From Asticcacaulis sp. AC466 (GTDB lineage: Bacteria; Pseudomonadota; Alphaproteobacteria; Caulobacterales; Caulobacteraceae), in the NCBI RefSeq assembly GCF_000495815.1, contig NZ_AWGE01000009.1, forward strand, positions 62,001 to 126,000: a stretch of 64,000 nucleotides of DNA, written 5' to 3'. Under the pieces are notes generated by a model. The model did not search any database, was not told the origin of the DNA, and saw nothing but the letters and a program-made list of their open reading frames with translations. Both the position numbers and the translations under genes were made by a program. Positions 42,579-50,899 of this stretch are shown one piece after another. Within the stretch, counting starts at the first letter, position 1; each line of letters starts with the position of its first letter.

Positions 42579-44441
42579 ATGAAAAAAACGCTCACTCTGG
42601 CGCTTCTGGCGTCCATGGTGTCCGCAGCGCCGTTCGCTGCCCACGCCCAGTCCTATACCCGTCTCGTCAGTTTCGGCGACTCGCTCAGCGACAATGGAAA
42701 CCTCTACACCGCAACGGGAAACCCGCCGCCGCCCTACAACAAGCGCTTTACCAATGATCTCGTGTGGAACGAATATCTGGCCGGCAGCGGTCAGGGCTTC
42801 TTCACTCCGCCCGCCACCATAAACACGGGCAATGTCTATTACGGATGGGGCGGTGCGCGCTCCGATTCTGCGGCAAATTCCAGCGGCCCTATTCCAGGCA
42901 CGCCGACTCAGATCGGGGCGTTCCTGTCGCGCGGTGGCACCTTCGGTGCCAATGATGTGGTTGCCATGTGGGCCGGCGCCAATGATATTTTCCAGGCGCT
43001 GCCGACCGCCGCGGCCAATCCAGCGACAGCATCGACCTATATGACTGGTATCGCCGCGACGGCCGCAGGCAATGTGGCGACCCAGGTCGGTCAGTTGTCG
43101 ACGGCAGGCGCCAAGACGATCGTCGTCATGAATTTGCCGGATCTGGGATCGACGCCGAATTTCAACGTAGATCCATCCACGTCCGCGCTGACATCATTGA
43201 CCAGCGGTGTATTCAATACCGCGCTCGATGCCGGCCTCAAAACGCAGGCGGCCTCCCACACAGGCACCAATATCATAGAAGTCGATATCAAATCGGCCTT
43301 CACCGCTATTGTCGCCAACCCCTCCGCCTTCGGCTTCAGCAATGTCACGCAGGCCTGCATCAATGTGACGGCGTGCGTGACGGGCAGCCAGGACACGCGC
43401 AACACCTATCTGTTCTGGGATGGCGTGCACCCGACGGCCGGGGGGCACCGCGTGGTCGCGGCCCTGACGGCGCAGTATATTTATACGCCGACCCTGACTC
43501 AGGGCGTCGGTATGCTGGCGGACGGCAGTTACAATATGCGCCGTTCGGTGCAGTCGGAAATGAGCGGCCTGTTCCATGCGAACGGTAGTAAGGGCGGCTA
43601 CTTCCTTCAGGTCGTCGGCTCCCAGGCGGAGCGCCATATGAACGTGGCCATGCAATCGACAATTGGCGGCGCCACAAGCACCAGCGACCAATCGGCCTAC
43701 GACTACAGTCTGGGCGGTATCCGCGCCGGCGCGGTCCAGCCTGTCAACGATCGCCTGAGTTTCGCTATCGGCGTGACCGCGATGACCGGCGATGCCAAGG
43801 CGATGATGGTTCAGGCCAAGCCGACCGATCTGAGTGTCGACGTCGGTCTCGACTGGCGTCCGGGCGCCTACTTCGTTACCGGCACTTTGGGCGCCGGTAT
43901 TACCTCGTACAGCAATTACGAGCGTCATACCCTGATTGACGGCTTCCGCGAAACCGCCAACCATGTCGATACCACGGCCTATTCGGCGTCCGTGCAAACC
44001 GGCTTTGATAAGGATATGGGCGGCTGGACGGTTACGCCCGTGGCGCGGTTGTCCTACGCCGCCGCAAAGATGGGCAGCTTCAACGAGCAGGGGGTTGTCG
44101 CTGCAGTCGCGTTCGAAGACCGTCAGGTATCGGCGTTTTCCGGCGCTGTCGAGCTTCAGGCCAGTGGTCAGTTGAGCGCAAATACGCGGCTTAGCGGCGT
44201 CATAGGCTATGAAGGGGTCTTCAGCGGGGATGCCGGCGATCTGCGCGGCCAGCTCATCGGCAATACCGCCCAGGCCTATATGGTTTCAATGGGTGATGTC
44301 GGCAGTCCCGGCGCGCTGGTCGGTGTCGGCGTTGAAACGCGGTTCAGCGGATTTTCGCTTAAGGCGCAATATCGCGGCACGTTTGGGTCAGATAATCAGA
44401 AGGACCAAACCGCGCTGATTTCCCTGAACAAGGCGTTCTAG
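42579..44441 (+). CDS. GDSL-esterase autotransporter
   Basis: 620 residues. After a signal (MKKTLTLALLASMVSAAPFAAHA) comes a GDSL/SGNH lipase domain (about 25-305): block I SFGDSLSDNG with nucleophile S35, an oxyanion Gly block, the GAND motif in WAGANDIF, and the catalytic Asp/His in FWDGVHPTAGGH. The C-terminal ~290 residues form an autotransporter beta-barrel: RRSVQSEMSG linker, repeated amphipathic strands, and a terminal phenylalanine (LNKAF). This is the EstA/ApeE architecture, in which the esterase stays on the cell surface. AGGGA precedes the ATG; no partner gene is adjacent. Confidence 0.93.
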   Translation: MKKTLTLALLASMVSAAPFAAHAQSYTRLVSFGDSLSDNGNLYTATGNPPPPYNKRFTNDLVWNEYLAGSGQGFFTPPATINTGNVYYGWGGARSDSAANSSGPIPGTPTQIGAFLSRGGTFGANDVVAMWAGANDIFQALPTAAANPATASTYMTGIAATAAGNVATQVGQLSTAGAKTIVVMNLPDLGSTPNFNVDPSTSALTSLTSGVFNTALDAGLKTQAASHTGTNIIEVDIKSAFTAIVANPSAFGFSNVTQACINVTACVTGSQDTRNTYLFWDGVHPTAGGHRVVAALTAQYIYTPTLTQGVGMLADGSYNMRRSVQSEMSGLFHANGSKGGYFLQVVGSQAERHMNVAMQSTIGGATSTSDQSAYDYSLGGIRAGAVQPVNDRLSFAIGVTAMTGDAKAMMVQAKPTDLSVDVGLDWRPGAYFVTGTLGAGITSYSNYERHTLIDGFRETANHVDTTAYSASVQTGFDKDMGGWTVTPVARLSYAAAKMGSFNEQGVVAAVAFEDRQVSAFSGAVELQASGQLSANTRLSGVIGYEGVFSGDAGDLRGQLIGNTAQAYMVSMGDVGSPGALVGVGVETRFSGFSLKAQYRGTFGSDNQKDQTALISLNKAF

Positions 44442-44476
44442 TAACAACGCGTTCTGGCACCGCTTTTGAAATCCTG

Positions 44477-44508
44477 AAAACCGCGTCCGTTTTCCGGGCG
44501 CGGTTTTT
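44477..44508. terminator. Terminator between the esterase and DUF1345 genes
   Basis: AAAACCGCG at 44477-44485 pairs with CGCGGTTTT at 44499-44507, followed by another T; it serves the esterase gene and, given the A-run, the convergent DUF1345 gene. Confidence 0.85.
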
Positions 44509-44518
44509 GATGCGACGC

Positions 44519-45199
44519 TTAGGAAATCAGCGAGGCGGCAATATTGATGGTCAGGGCCAAGACGGTGGCGTTGAACAGGTAAGCGGCGACACAGTGCAAA
44601 AGGCCGACGCGGCGCATCTCCATTGTGGCGAAATCGACGTCGGCCGTTTGGCCCGAAGTGCCGATGACAAATGAAAAATACAGAAAATCCGTATAATAGG
44701 GCGCCTTCTCACCTGGAAATATCAGGCAGGGTTTGCCATTGTTACGGGGGAGTTCGGCATAGTAACCATGTGCGTAATGAAACGCGAAGGCGACATGGAT
44801 AAAGGTCCATGAGGTAAGCAGGGTGAGGCCAGACAGCGCAACATGCAGGGTTTTAAGCTCGGTCGGCAGTCCCTTGGTCGTGGCCAGTTCCCCGACAATG
44901 GCGACGAAACTCAAAATTGCCGCCAGCAGTGACAGGAGCAGAATCATGCCTTCGCCGTCGTCGTAGAGATGGGCGTGGTTTTTCAGCGTTTCGCGCGTAG
45001 CGCTCAACATGACCCGCAAGCCCCAGGCTATATAAAGCAGCGTGAAGCTGTTCCAGCCGATCAAGGCATTGGTTATCGGGCTCATACGGGTCAGGAGGGT
45101 GCAGGCGACGATCACGCCGACACCGACGGCCAGGGAGACAACGAGCTGCGGTTTTTGTCGCAGGTATCGGATGCCGTGCAGATCCAGAATGCCCGCCAT
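44519..45199 (-). CDS. DUF1345 family membrane protein
   Basis: 226 residues from the ATG at 45199 (MAGILDLHGIRYLRQKPQLV); longer frames upstream have no conserved sequence. Five hydrophobic segments, with the DUF1345 pattern WNSFTLLYIAWGLRVM, the acidic DDGEGMILLLSLLAAILSFVAIVGEL segment, SWTFIHVAFAFHYAHGYYAE and DFLYFSFVIGTSGQTADVDF. Uncharacterised family; the conserved His/Asp and FIGTS-like residues hint at a channel or transporter but nothing is known. Divergent from the SRPBCC gene. Confidence 0.85.
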   Translation of the reverse strand: MAGILDLHGIRYLRQKPQLVVSLAVGVGVIVACTLLTRMSPITNALIGWNSFTLLYIAWGLRVMLSATRETLKNHAHLYDDGEGMILLLSLLAAILSFVAIVGELATTKGLPTELKTLHVALSGLTLLTSWTFIHVAFAFHYAHGYYAELPRNNGKPCLIFPGEKAPYYTDFLYFSFVIGTSGQTADVDFATMEMRRVGLLHCVAAYLFNATVLALTINIAASLIS

Positions 45200-45304
45200 G
45201 TCTGTCCTTGGTGGTAGGTTCTTGTAAGTTCGCGGCCCTATGTTAGGCTCTTCGATCTGCCGCTTGTCAAATGGGATTCGGGCAGTAGAAAGAGGTTTCG
45301 CGTT

Positions 45305-45781
45305 ATGGCTATCACTTTCGAACACGGTATCGACCTGCCGCACTCGCCGCATGAGGTTTTCACTCTGCTGGATGACTATTCGAAAGTTCCTTTGTGGCTG
45401 AAGCGCTGTGAAGGCGTTGCCAAACAAGGCACCGGCCCGAACAAGGTCGGCGACAAGCTGCGCTACGCCTACAATGAAGCGGGCAGGCACGGACTCATGG
45501 ATGGGGTGATTACGGCCTATGAGACGGACCGTCATATGGCGTATCGCTATTTCGACAAGATGATGGCGGTAGCCGTCGAGTTCCGCATGGCGCCGAATGG
45601 CGAGGGGACGCGGCTGACACATCGCATTGAAATCACGCCGCATTCCTTCATGGCGAAGCTGATGACACCGATGTTTCGCATGAAATTGCCGCGACAAACG
45701 GTTCAGACGATGGAAAACGTCCGCGCCTTGCTTGCCAGGAGCAGCGTCGTGGCACTTAGCGAGGCTGAACGCCAACATTAA
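45305..45781 (+). CDS. SRPBCC family protein
   Basis: 158 residues: an alpha/beta helix-grip (START-like) fold, with ITFEHGIDLPHSPHEVFTLLDDYSKVPLWLKRC at the N-terminus, VGDKLRYAYNEAGRHGLMDGVITAYETDRHMAYRYF in the middle and a C-terminal amphipathic helix (RQTVQTMENVRALL). These proteins bind hydrophobic ligands or act as cyclase/aromatases; the ligand is not evident. A hairpin follows 15 bases after the stop. Confidence 0.85.
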   Translation: MAITFEHGIDLPHSPHEVFTLLDDYSKVPLWLKRCEGVAKQGTGPNKVGDKLRYAYNEAGRHGLMDGVITAYETDRHMAYRYFDKMMAVAVEFRMAPNGEGTRLTHRIEITPHSFMAKLMTPMFRMKLPRQTVQTMENVRALLARSSVVALSEAERQH

Positions 45782-45795
45782 AATTCAGCAATGTT

Positions 45796-45825
45796 TTTGC
45801 CTCCGCGCTCGACTCCGGAGGCAAA
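45796..45825. terminator. 10-bp stem hairpin after the SRPBCC gene
   Basis: TTTGCCTCCG at 45796-45805 pairs with CGGAGGCAAA at 45816-45825 (ten-base loop). It is followed by GAGGGTTTT rather than a clean T-run, so it may be a weak terminator or an attenuator in the leader of the S9 peptidase operon, whose first ATG is 46 bases on. Confidence 0.5.
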
Positions 45826-45871
45826 GAGGGTTTTAAACGTACCAATCGTAACAACTGACACAGGTTGGTCC

Positions 45872-47965
45872 ATGTCTGTCTCTCGTAAATTCTCGGCCCT
45901 TCTGCTGGCCGGTTCCGTTTCGCTCGCGGCACTTGCCGGGGCGGCCTTCGCCGCGCCACTTACCTATACGGACATGATTAAGATGGACCGTATCAACGGC
46001 TTCAAGCTTGATCCGACCGGCCGTTATGCTGTTCTCAACATCCGCGTCACGGACATGGAAAAGAACAAGGGCATCCAGTCGATCTGGCTCAAGGACCTGA
46101 GCAAGCCCGAAGCGCCGGAAATCAAGCTGGCCGTTTCCGATGGCGGGGCGTCCAACGCTCAGTTCGGACCTGACGGTACGATATATTTCATCTCCGGTCG
46201 CGGCGAAGGCGGCACAGATCAGGTCTGGAAAACGGATATCACCGGCGCCACTGCGACCCAGGTGACCCGCCTGCCGCTCGACGTTCAGGCCTACCAGATC
46301 ACGCCCGATGGCAAGGGCGTGGTTGTTGGGCTGGCCGTCTTCCCCGAATGCAAGGGGGACGAAGTCAATTGCACGGTCAAGCGTCAGGCGGATCGCAAGG
46401 CCGACAAGTCGTCCGGCATGGTCTATGACAAGATTTTCGTCCGCCACTGGGACACCTGGGCCGACGGGACGCGCAATCATCTGTTCTACGTTCCGCTGGC
46501 TGGCGGCGTACCGATCGCCCTGACCGACGGCTATGACGGCGACGTTCCGTCCAAGCCCTTTGGCGATGAAGCCGACTACACCATATCGCCGGACAGCAAG
46601 ACGGTCGTCTTCTCGGCGCGCGAAGCCGGCAAATCCGAGCCGTGGAGCACCAATTTCGACATCTACACCGTGCCCATCGATGGTTCCGCCGCGCCGGTCA
46701 ACCGCACGGCGTCGAACAAGGCCTGGGACGGCAGTCCGCGCGTGTCGCCGGACGGCAAGACCATTGCCTATGTCGCCATGAAGCGTCCCGGTTTCGAAGC
46801 CGACCGCTTTGGCATCATGCTGATGGATGAGCAGGGCAAGACGCGCGAGCTGGCGCCGGATTGGGACCGGTCGGTCGGCGGCATACAGTGGTCAAAGGAC
46901 GGCAAGAGCCTGCTGGTCGATGCCGACGATGTCGGCAAGCATATCGTCTTCCGCGTCGATGCCAAGACTGGCAAGGTCACGCCGCTGACCCGGACCGGGC
47001 ATACCAATGTCTATGCCGAAACGCCACGCGGCATGGTCTTCCTCAAGGACGATCTGACCCACCCGAGCGCCTTATATCAGGCCAAGGCGAAATCCGCCTT
47101 CATCGACGAGGGCGCGACGAACCTGACCAAATTCAACGCCTCCGCCGGCGCCTTGACCACGGGCGCCTACGAGCAATTCGTCTTCAAAGGGTGGAATAAC
47201 GAAGACGTCCATGGCTATGTCATCAAGCCGGCGGGCTATGTCGAAGGCAAGTCCTATCCGGTCGCCTTCCTGATCCACGGCGGACCGCAAGGCTCGTTCG
47301 GCGATGGCTGGTCATATCGCTGGAATCCGGAAACCTATTCGGGCGCCGGTTATGCGGTGGTGATGATCGATTTCCACGGTTCGACCGGTTACGGCCAGGC
47401 CTTTACCGACGCCATCTCGCAGCACTGGGGCGACCGTCCACTGGAGGACCTGCAAAAGGGCTGGGCTTTCGCTCTGGACAAGTACAAGTTCTTGGACGGC
47501 GACCGCGCCTGCGCTTTGGGTGCGTCCTATGGCGGGTTCATGGTCAACTGGATCGCCGGCAACTGGAAGCAGCCCTGGAAGTGCCTAGTGTCGCATGACG
47601 GCGTATTCGACGCACGCAATATGGGCTATTCGACCGAGGAACTGTGGTTCGAGGAATGGGAACAGGGTGCGGTGGTCTATGACGATCCCGCCAAGTACGA
47701 TACTTTCAATCCGGCGCTTCATGCCAAGGACTGGTCCAAGCCGATGCTCGTCATCCACTCGGACAAGGATTACCGTATTCCCGTCGAGCAGGGCATAGGC
47801 GCCTTCACCGCCCTTCAGCGGCAGGGCGTGGAGTCCGCCTTCCTGCGCTTCCCCGATGAAAACCATTGGGTGCTGAAGCCTGCCAACTCGGTCAAGTGGC
47901 ACGATACGGTCTTCAACTGGCTGGATACCCATATCGGCGCCAAATCGACCCAGGGTGCGAAGTGA
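45872..47965 (+). CDS. Exported S9-family prolyl oligopeptidase/dipeptidyl aminopeptidase
   Basis: 697 residues from the ATG at 45872, which begins a signal (MSVSRKFSALLLAGSVSLAALAGAAFA). The N-terminal ~410 residues form a WD40/TolB-like beta-propeller (SIWLKDLSKPEAPE, VVFSAREAGKSEPWS, GIQWSKDGKSLL). The C-terminal domain is an alpha/beta hydrolase with LIHGGPQGSFGDGWSYRWNPE, the nucleophile elbow GASYGGFM near residue 550, the acid in HSDKDYRIPVEQ and the histidine in PDENHWVLKP. It probably removes acyl or dipeptide units from periplasmic peptides. Its stop overlaps the beta-lactamase start (TGATG). Confidence 0.92.
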   Translation: MSVSRKFSALLLAGSVSLAALAGAAFAAPLTYTDMIKMDRINGFKLDPTGRYAVLNIRVTDMEKNKGIQSIWLKDLSKPEAPEIKLAVSDGGASNAQFGPDGTIYFISGRGEGGTDQVWKTDITGATATQVTRLPLDVQAYQITPDGKGVVVGLAVFPECKGDEVNCTVKRQADRKADKSSGMVYDKIFVRHWDTWADGTRNHLFYVPLAGGVPIALTDGYDGDVPSKPFGDEADYTISPDSKTVVFSAREAGKSEPWSTNFDIYTVPIDGSAAPVNRTASNKAWDGSPRVSPDGKTIAYVAMKRPGFEADRFGIMLMDEQGKTRELAPDWDRSVGGIQWSKDGKSLLVDADDVGKHIVFRVDAKTGKVTPLTRTGHTNVYAETPRGMVFLKDDLTHPSALYQAKAKSAFIDEGATNLTKFNASAGALTTGAYEQFVFKGWNNEDVHGYVIKPAGYVEGKSYPVAFLIHGGPQGSFGDGWSYRWNPETYSGAGYAVVMIDFHGSTGYGQAFTDAISQHWGDRPLEDLQKGWAFALDKYKFLDGDRACALGASYGGFMVNWIAGNWKQPWKCLVSHDGVFDARNMGYSTEELWFEEWEQGAVVYDDPAKYDTFNPALHAKDWSKPMLVIHSDKDYRIPVEQGIGAFTALQRQGVESAFLRFPDENHWVLKPANSVKWHDTVFNWLDTHIGAKSTQGAK

Positions 47966-48915
47966 TGCTGTCGCGACGCGGTATGGTGGCAGGGGGTGTT
48001 GCCCTGGCTGGCGTCGCCTTGGCGGTGCCCTTGGCCGGCTGTTCTGAAAAGGTGCAGAAGGTCATGGGCTTTGCTCAGCGTATGTTGGAAATTCAAAAGC
48101 GCCATGGCGGGCGGGTCGGGGTATCGGCCCTGACTGGGGCAGCGACGGCTAATACCGAGGCCAATGGGTCATTGAGCATCAGTGCCAGTGAACGGTTCGC
48201 CATGGCATCGACCTTTAAATGGGTGTTGGCGGCTGCCATCCTTCAGCAGGTCGATCTGGGCAAGCTGAAGCTGGCGCAGGAAATCACCTATGGTAAAAAG
48301 GACTTGCTCGATTACGCGCCGGTGACGACTGCGCAGGTGGCCAAGGGGCGTATGACTATTGGCGATCTGTGTTCGGCGGCGGTGTCGCTATCCGACAATA
48401 CAGCGGCCAATCTGCTCTTGCCTCTGATTGGCGGACCGGCAGGGCTGACTGCCTTTGTGCGCGCTATCGGCGATGAGACCACGCGTTTCGATCGCACGGA
48501 ACCCTCGCTCAACAGCAACATCGATGGCGACCCGCAGGATACGACCACGCCTGAGGCCATGAGCACCCTTCTGCGCAAGGTCTATAGCGGTGACGTTCTG
48601 AAACCGGACAGCCTGAACCGGCTAAAGGAGTGGATGATCGCCACGACGACGGGCAAGGGGCGCATTTCGGCAGGTGTTCCGGCCGGGGCGACGGTGGCAC
48701 ATAAGACCGGTTCTGGCGCCAATGGCGCGGTCAACGATGTCGGTGTTGTCTGGCTGCCGGGCAAGGCGCCAGTCTGTCTGTCCATCTATACCTCTGGCGG
48801 TAATCTCGATGACGCCGGGCGCGACAAGATCATCGCCGACGTGACGAAGCTGGTCTTCGACACCCTGGCCTTCGTCGAAACCCTCGACGCCAATTCATCG
48901 AGCGCGAGCGTTTGA
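47965..48915 (+). CDS. bla: Class A beta-lactamase lipoprotein
   Basis: 316 residues. The start overlaps the peptidase stop by one base. The N-terminus (MLSRRGMVAGGVALAGVALAVPLAGC) combines a Tat-like SRRG with a lipobox LAGC, so it is probably a Tat-exported, lipid-anchored enzyme. All class A motifs are present: STFK (S82-K85), SDN (143-145), the omega-loop EPSLN with the general base at E179, and KTGSG (247-251). Residues between fit normal domain size. The substrate range (penicillinase versus broader) cannot be read from sequence. It sits in an operon with a peptidase and a glutaminase. Confidence 0.95.
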   Translation: MLSRRGMVAGGVALAGVALAVPLAGCSEKVQKVMGFAQRMLEIQKRHGGRVGVSALTGAATANTEANGSLSISASERFAMASTFKWVLAAAILQQVDLGKLKLAQEITYGKKDLLDYAPVTTAQVAKGRMTIGDLCSAAVSLSDNTAANLLLPLIGGPAGLTAFVRAIGDETTRFDRTEPSLNSNIDGDPQDTTTPEAMSTLLRKVYSGDVLKPDSLNRLKEWMIATTTGKGRISAGVPAGATVAHKTGSGANGAVNDVGVVWLPGKAPVCLSIYTSGGNLDDAGRDKIIADVTKLVFDTLAFVETLDANSSSASV

Positions 48916-49835
48916 AATCAGGCATTTCCATAGATGAGGTTCTGGCTGAAGTTGTCGCCATGGTGCGGCCGCACTTTGGCAAGGGCCGCCCGGCAGACTA
49001 TATCCCGCAACTGGCCGGGGTTGATCCCCGCCAATTCGGCATGGCCGTCTGTACCGTAAAGGGCGATGAAGCCTATGTGGGTGACGCCGACGTGCCGTTT
49101 TCGGCGCAGTCGATCACCAAGCTGTTTGCCCTGGGGCTGGCGCTCAACCAGATTGGCGACGAGGTCTGGACGCGGGTGGGTAAGGAACCGTCCGGCACGC
49201 CGTTCAACTATCTGTCCCAGCTCGAGCACGAGCAGGGCGTGCCGCGCAATCCGTTCATCAACGCCGGGGCCCTGGCGATTACCGATATCCTGCTCGATAC
49301 GGTGCCGTCGCCGGACGCGCTCGTGCGGGATTTTTTGGGCATGTTGTCCGACAGCCAGCTTGAAATCGACGAAGCGGTAGCCCAATCGGAGATTGAAACT
49401 GCGCACAAGAACCGCGCCATCGCCAATCTGATGCTCGGCTTCGGCACCCTGTCTCACGACCCAGAGGCGGTGATATCGGCCTATTGCCGCCAGTGCGCGA
49501 TCACCATCTCCTGTCGGCAATTGGCGCGTGCGGCCTTGCCGTTGGCGGCCGACGGCTTTTCCCCTATCGCCCAAGAAACCATATTTCCGTCGCGCCTGAC
49601 CCGCCGGCTGAATGCCCTCCTGCTGACTTGCGGCACCTATGACAGTGTCGGCTCATTCGCCTACCGCGTCGGACTGCCGGCCAAAAGTGGCGTCGGGGGC
49701 GGCATCCTGGCGGTGGTCCCCGGACAGGCAACCATCGCCGTATGGTCGCCGGAACTCGATCGTTTTGGTACCAGCGTCGTGGGGACAGCGGCGCTGGAAC
49801 ACTTCAGCCAATTGACCAACTGCTCCGTGTTGTAG
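48912..49835 (+). CDS. glsA: Glutaminase A
   Basis: Hydrolyses glutamine to glutamate and ammonia. It has 307 residues from a TTG that overlaps the beta-lactamase stop (TTGA), so it depends on upstream translation; no independent ribosome site is obvious. Family motifs: PQLAGVDPRQFGMAVCTV, PFSAQSITKLFALGLAL with the catalytic SxxK serine (the fold is related to beta-lactamases and DD-peptidases), NPFINAGALAITD, FGTLSHDPEAV and GGILAVVPGQATIAVWSPELDRFG. The shared serine-beta-lactamase-like fold of glsA and bla makes their linkage notable. No transmembrane or signal sequence. Confidence 0.95.
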   Translation: MKSGISIDEVLAEVVAMVRPHFGKGRPADYIPQLAGVDPRQFGMAVCTVKGDEAYVGDADVPFSAQSITKLFALGLALNQIGDEVWTRVGKEPSGTPFNYLSQLEHEQGVPRNPFINAGALAITDILLDTVPSPDALVRDFLGMLSDSQLEIDEAVAQSEIETAHKNRAIANLMLGFGTLSHDPEAVISAYCRQCAITISCRQLARAALPLAADGFSPIAQETIFPSRLTRRLNALLLTCGTYDSVGSFAYRVGLPAKSGVGGGILAVVPGQATIAVWSPELDRFGTSVVGTAALEHFSQLTNCSVL

Positions 49836-49936
49836 GGTCTTTAGGCGTGGCCGGTCTATTCGAACAGGCTACGGTTCCAAGAAACCTGAAATTAAGGCCT
49901 GTCGGTTAGACTCACGGCGAAATTTGGGAAAACCTC

Positions 49937-50878
49937 ATGTCCGCACTCGCTCTATTCGCTCAGGCCCTGAGGGCCAAATCCGCCATCGCGGCCGAAGATG
50001 TTCTGGCCTTGCGCCAACTCGTCTGGGGTAACGACGCCACTATCAGCACGGATGAGGCAAACGCCATCATGGCCCTCAATTCGGCCTGTCACGTTCGGTC
50101 GAAAGAGTGGATCGACTATTTCGTCGAGGTCATGGTAGATTATGTCGTCAAGCAGCAGGCGCCGGTCGACTATGTGGACGATGCCAAGGCCGATTGGCTA
50201 ATGGGCTGGATCAATCGCGACGGCCGCGTCGATTCCTTGGGCGAGCTGGAGCTGTTGATAAAAATTATCGAGGTGGCAGCCGCAGTGCCCGAAGCCTTGC
50301 GCAGCTATGTCCTGCTTCAGATCGAGTTGGCCGTCCTGACCGGAGACGGGCCCACCCGGACACAGCGTAATGACGGCGACGGCCATTTGGATCCCCGCTA
50401 CGTCAATGACACCGAAGTCGGCCTTCTGCGTCGGGCGGTCTTCGCCGTTGCCGGTGACGGCGCCTATATCGTCAGCCAGGCCGAAGCGGAGATGTTGTTC
50501 CGTATCAAGGACGCCACTATCGGCGCGAAGAATGCGCCTGGCTGGGCGGACCTGTTCGTTAAGGCGGTAGGTAACCACCTGATGGGCCACGCCAGTTACC
50601 AACCCCTGACCAATCATCAGCAACGCGAATTGGACGCCTATGTCGCCGATACCTCGTTATCGATGGCGCGTTTCGCCAAGCGGGCCTTTGGGCGTCGTAC
50701 GACCGATCCACGGGCGGGCGCCGTCATTGAAAACGATCGCCGCGCGCGGGTCACCGACGCACAGATTACACCCAATGAAAAAAGCTGGCTGACGGCGCGC
50801 ATTCAGGCGGATGGTGCGCGCGATCCGTTGGAAACAGAGCTTTTGAACTTCATTCGCCGCGAACGCGCTGGGGTTTAA
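49937..50878 (+). CDS. Conserved-looking hypothetical protein with internal duplication
   Basis: 313 residues, acidic and helical, no signal or membrane segment. It carries an internal repeat: residues ~25-110 (LRQLVWGNDATISTDEANAI ... KEWIDYFVEVMVDYV ... WLMGWINRDGRVDSLGELELL) and ~164-307 (LRRAVFAVAGDGAYIVSQAEAEML ... PGWADLFVKAV ... WLTARIQADGARDPLETELL). The DxDGxxD-like turns recall EF-hand or TerB-like acidic loops but are not canonical. I do not recognise a named family. It has its own gap after glsA and converges with selO. Confidence 0.6.
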   Translation: MSALALFAQALRAKSAIAAEDVLALRQLVWGNDATISTDEANAIMALNSACHVRSKEWIDYFVEVMVDYVVKQQAPVDYVDDAKADWLMGWINRDGRVDSLGELELLIKIIEVAAAVPEALRSYVLLQIELAVLTGDGPTRTQRNDGDGHLDPRYVNDTEVGLLRRAVFAVAGDGAYIVSQAEAEMLFRIKDATIGAKNAPGWADLFVKAVGNHLMGHASYQPLTNHQQRELDAYVADTSLSMARFAKRAFGRRTTDPRAGAVIENDRRARVTDAQITPNEKSWLTARIQADGARDPLETELLNFIRRERAGV

Positions 50879-50899
50879 AGGCCCGAACGGCAAGTTCGT

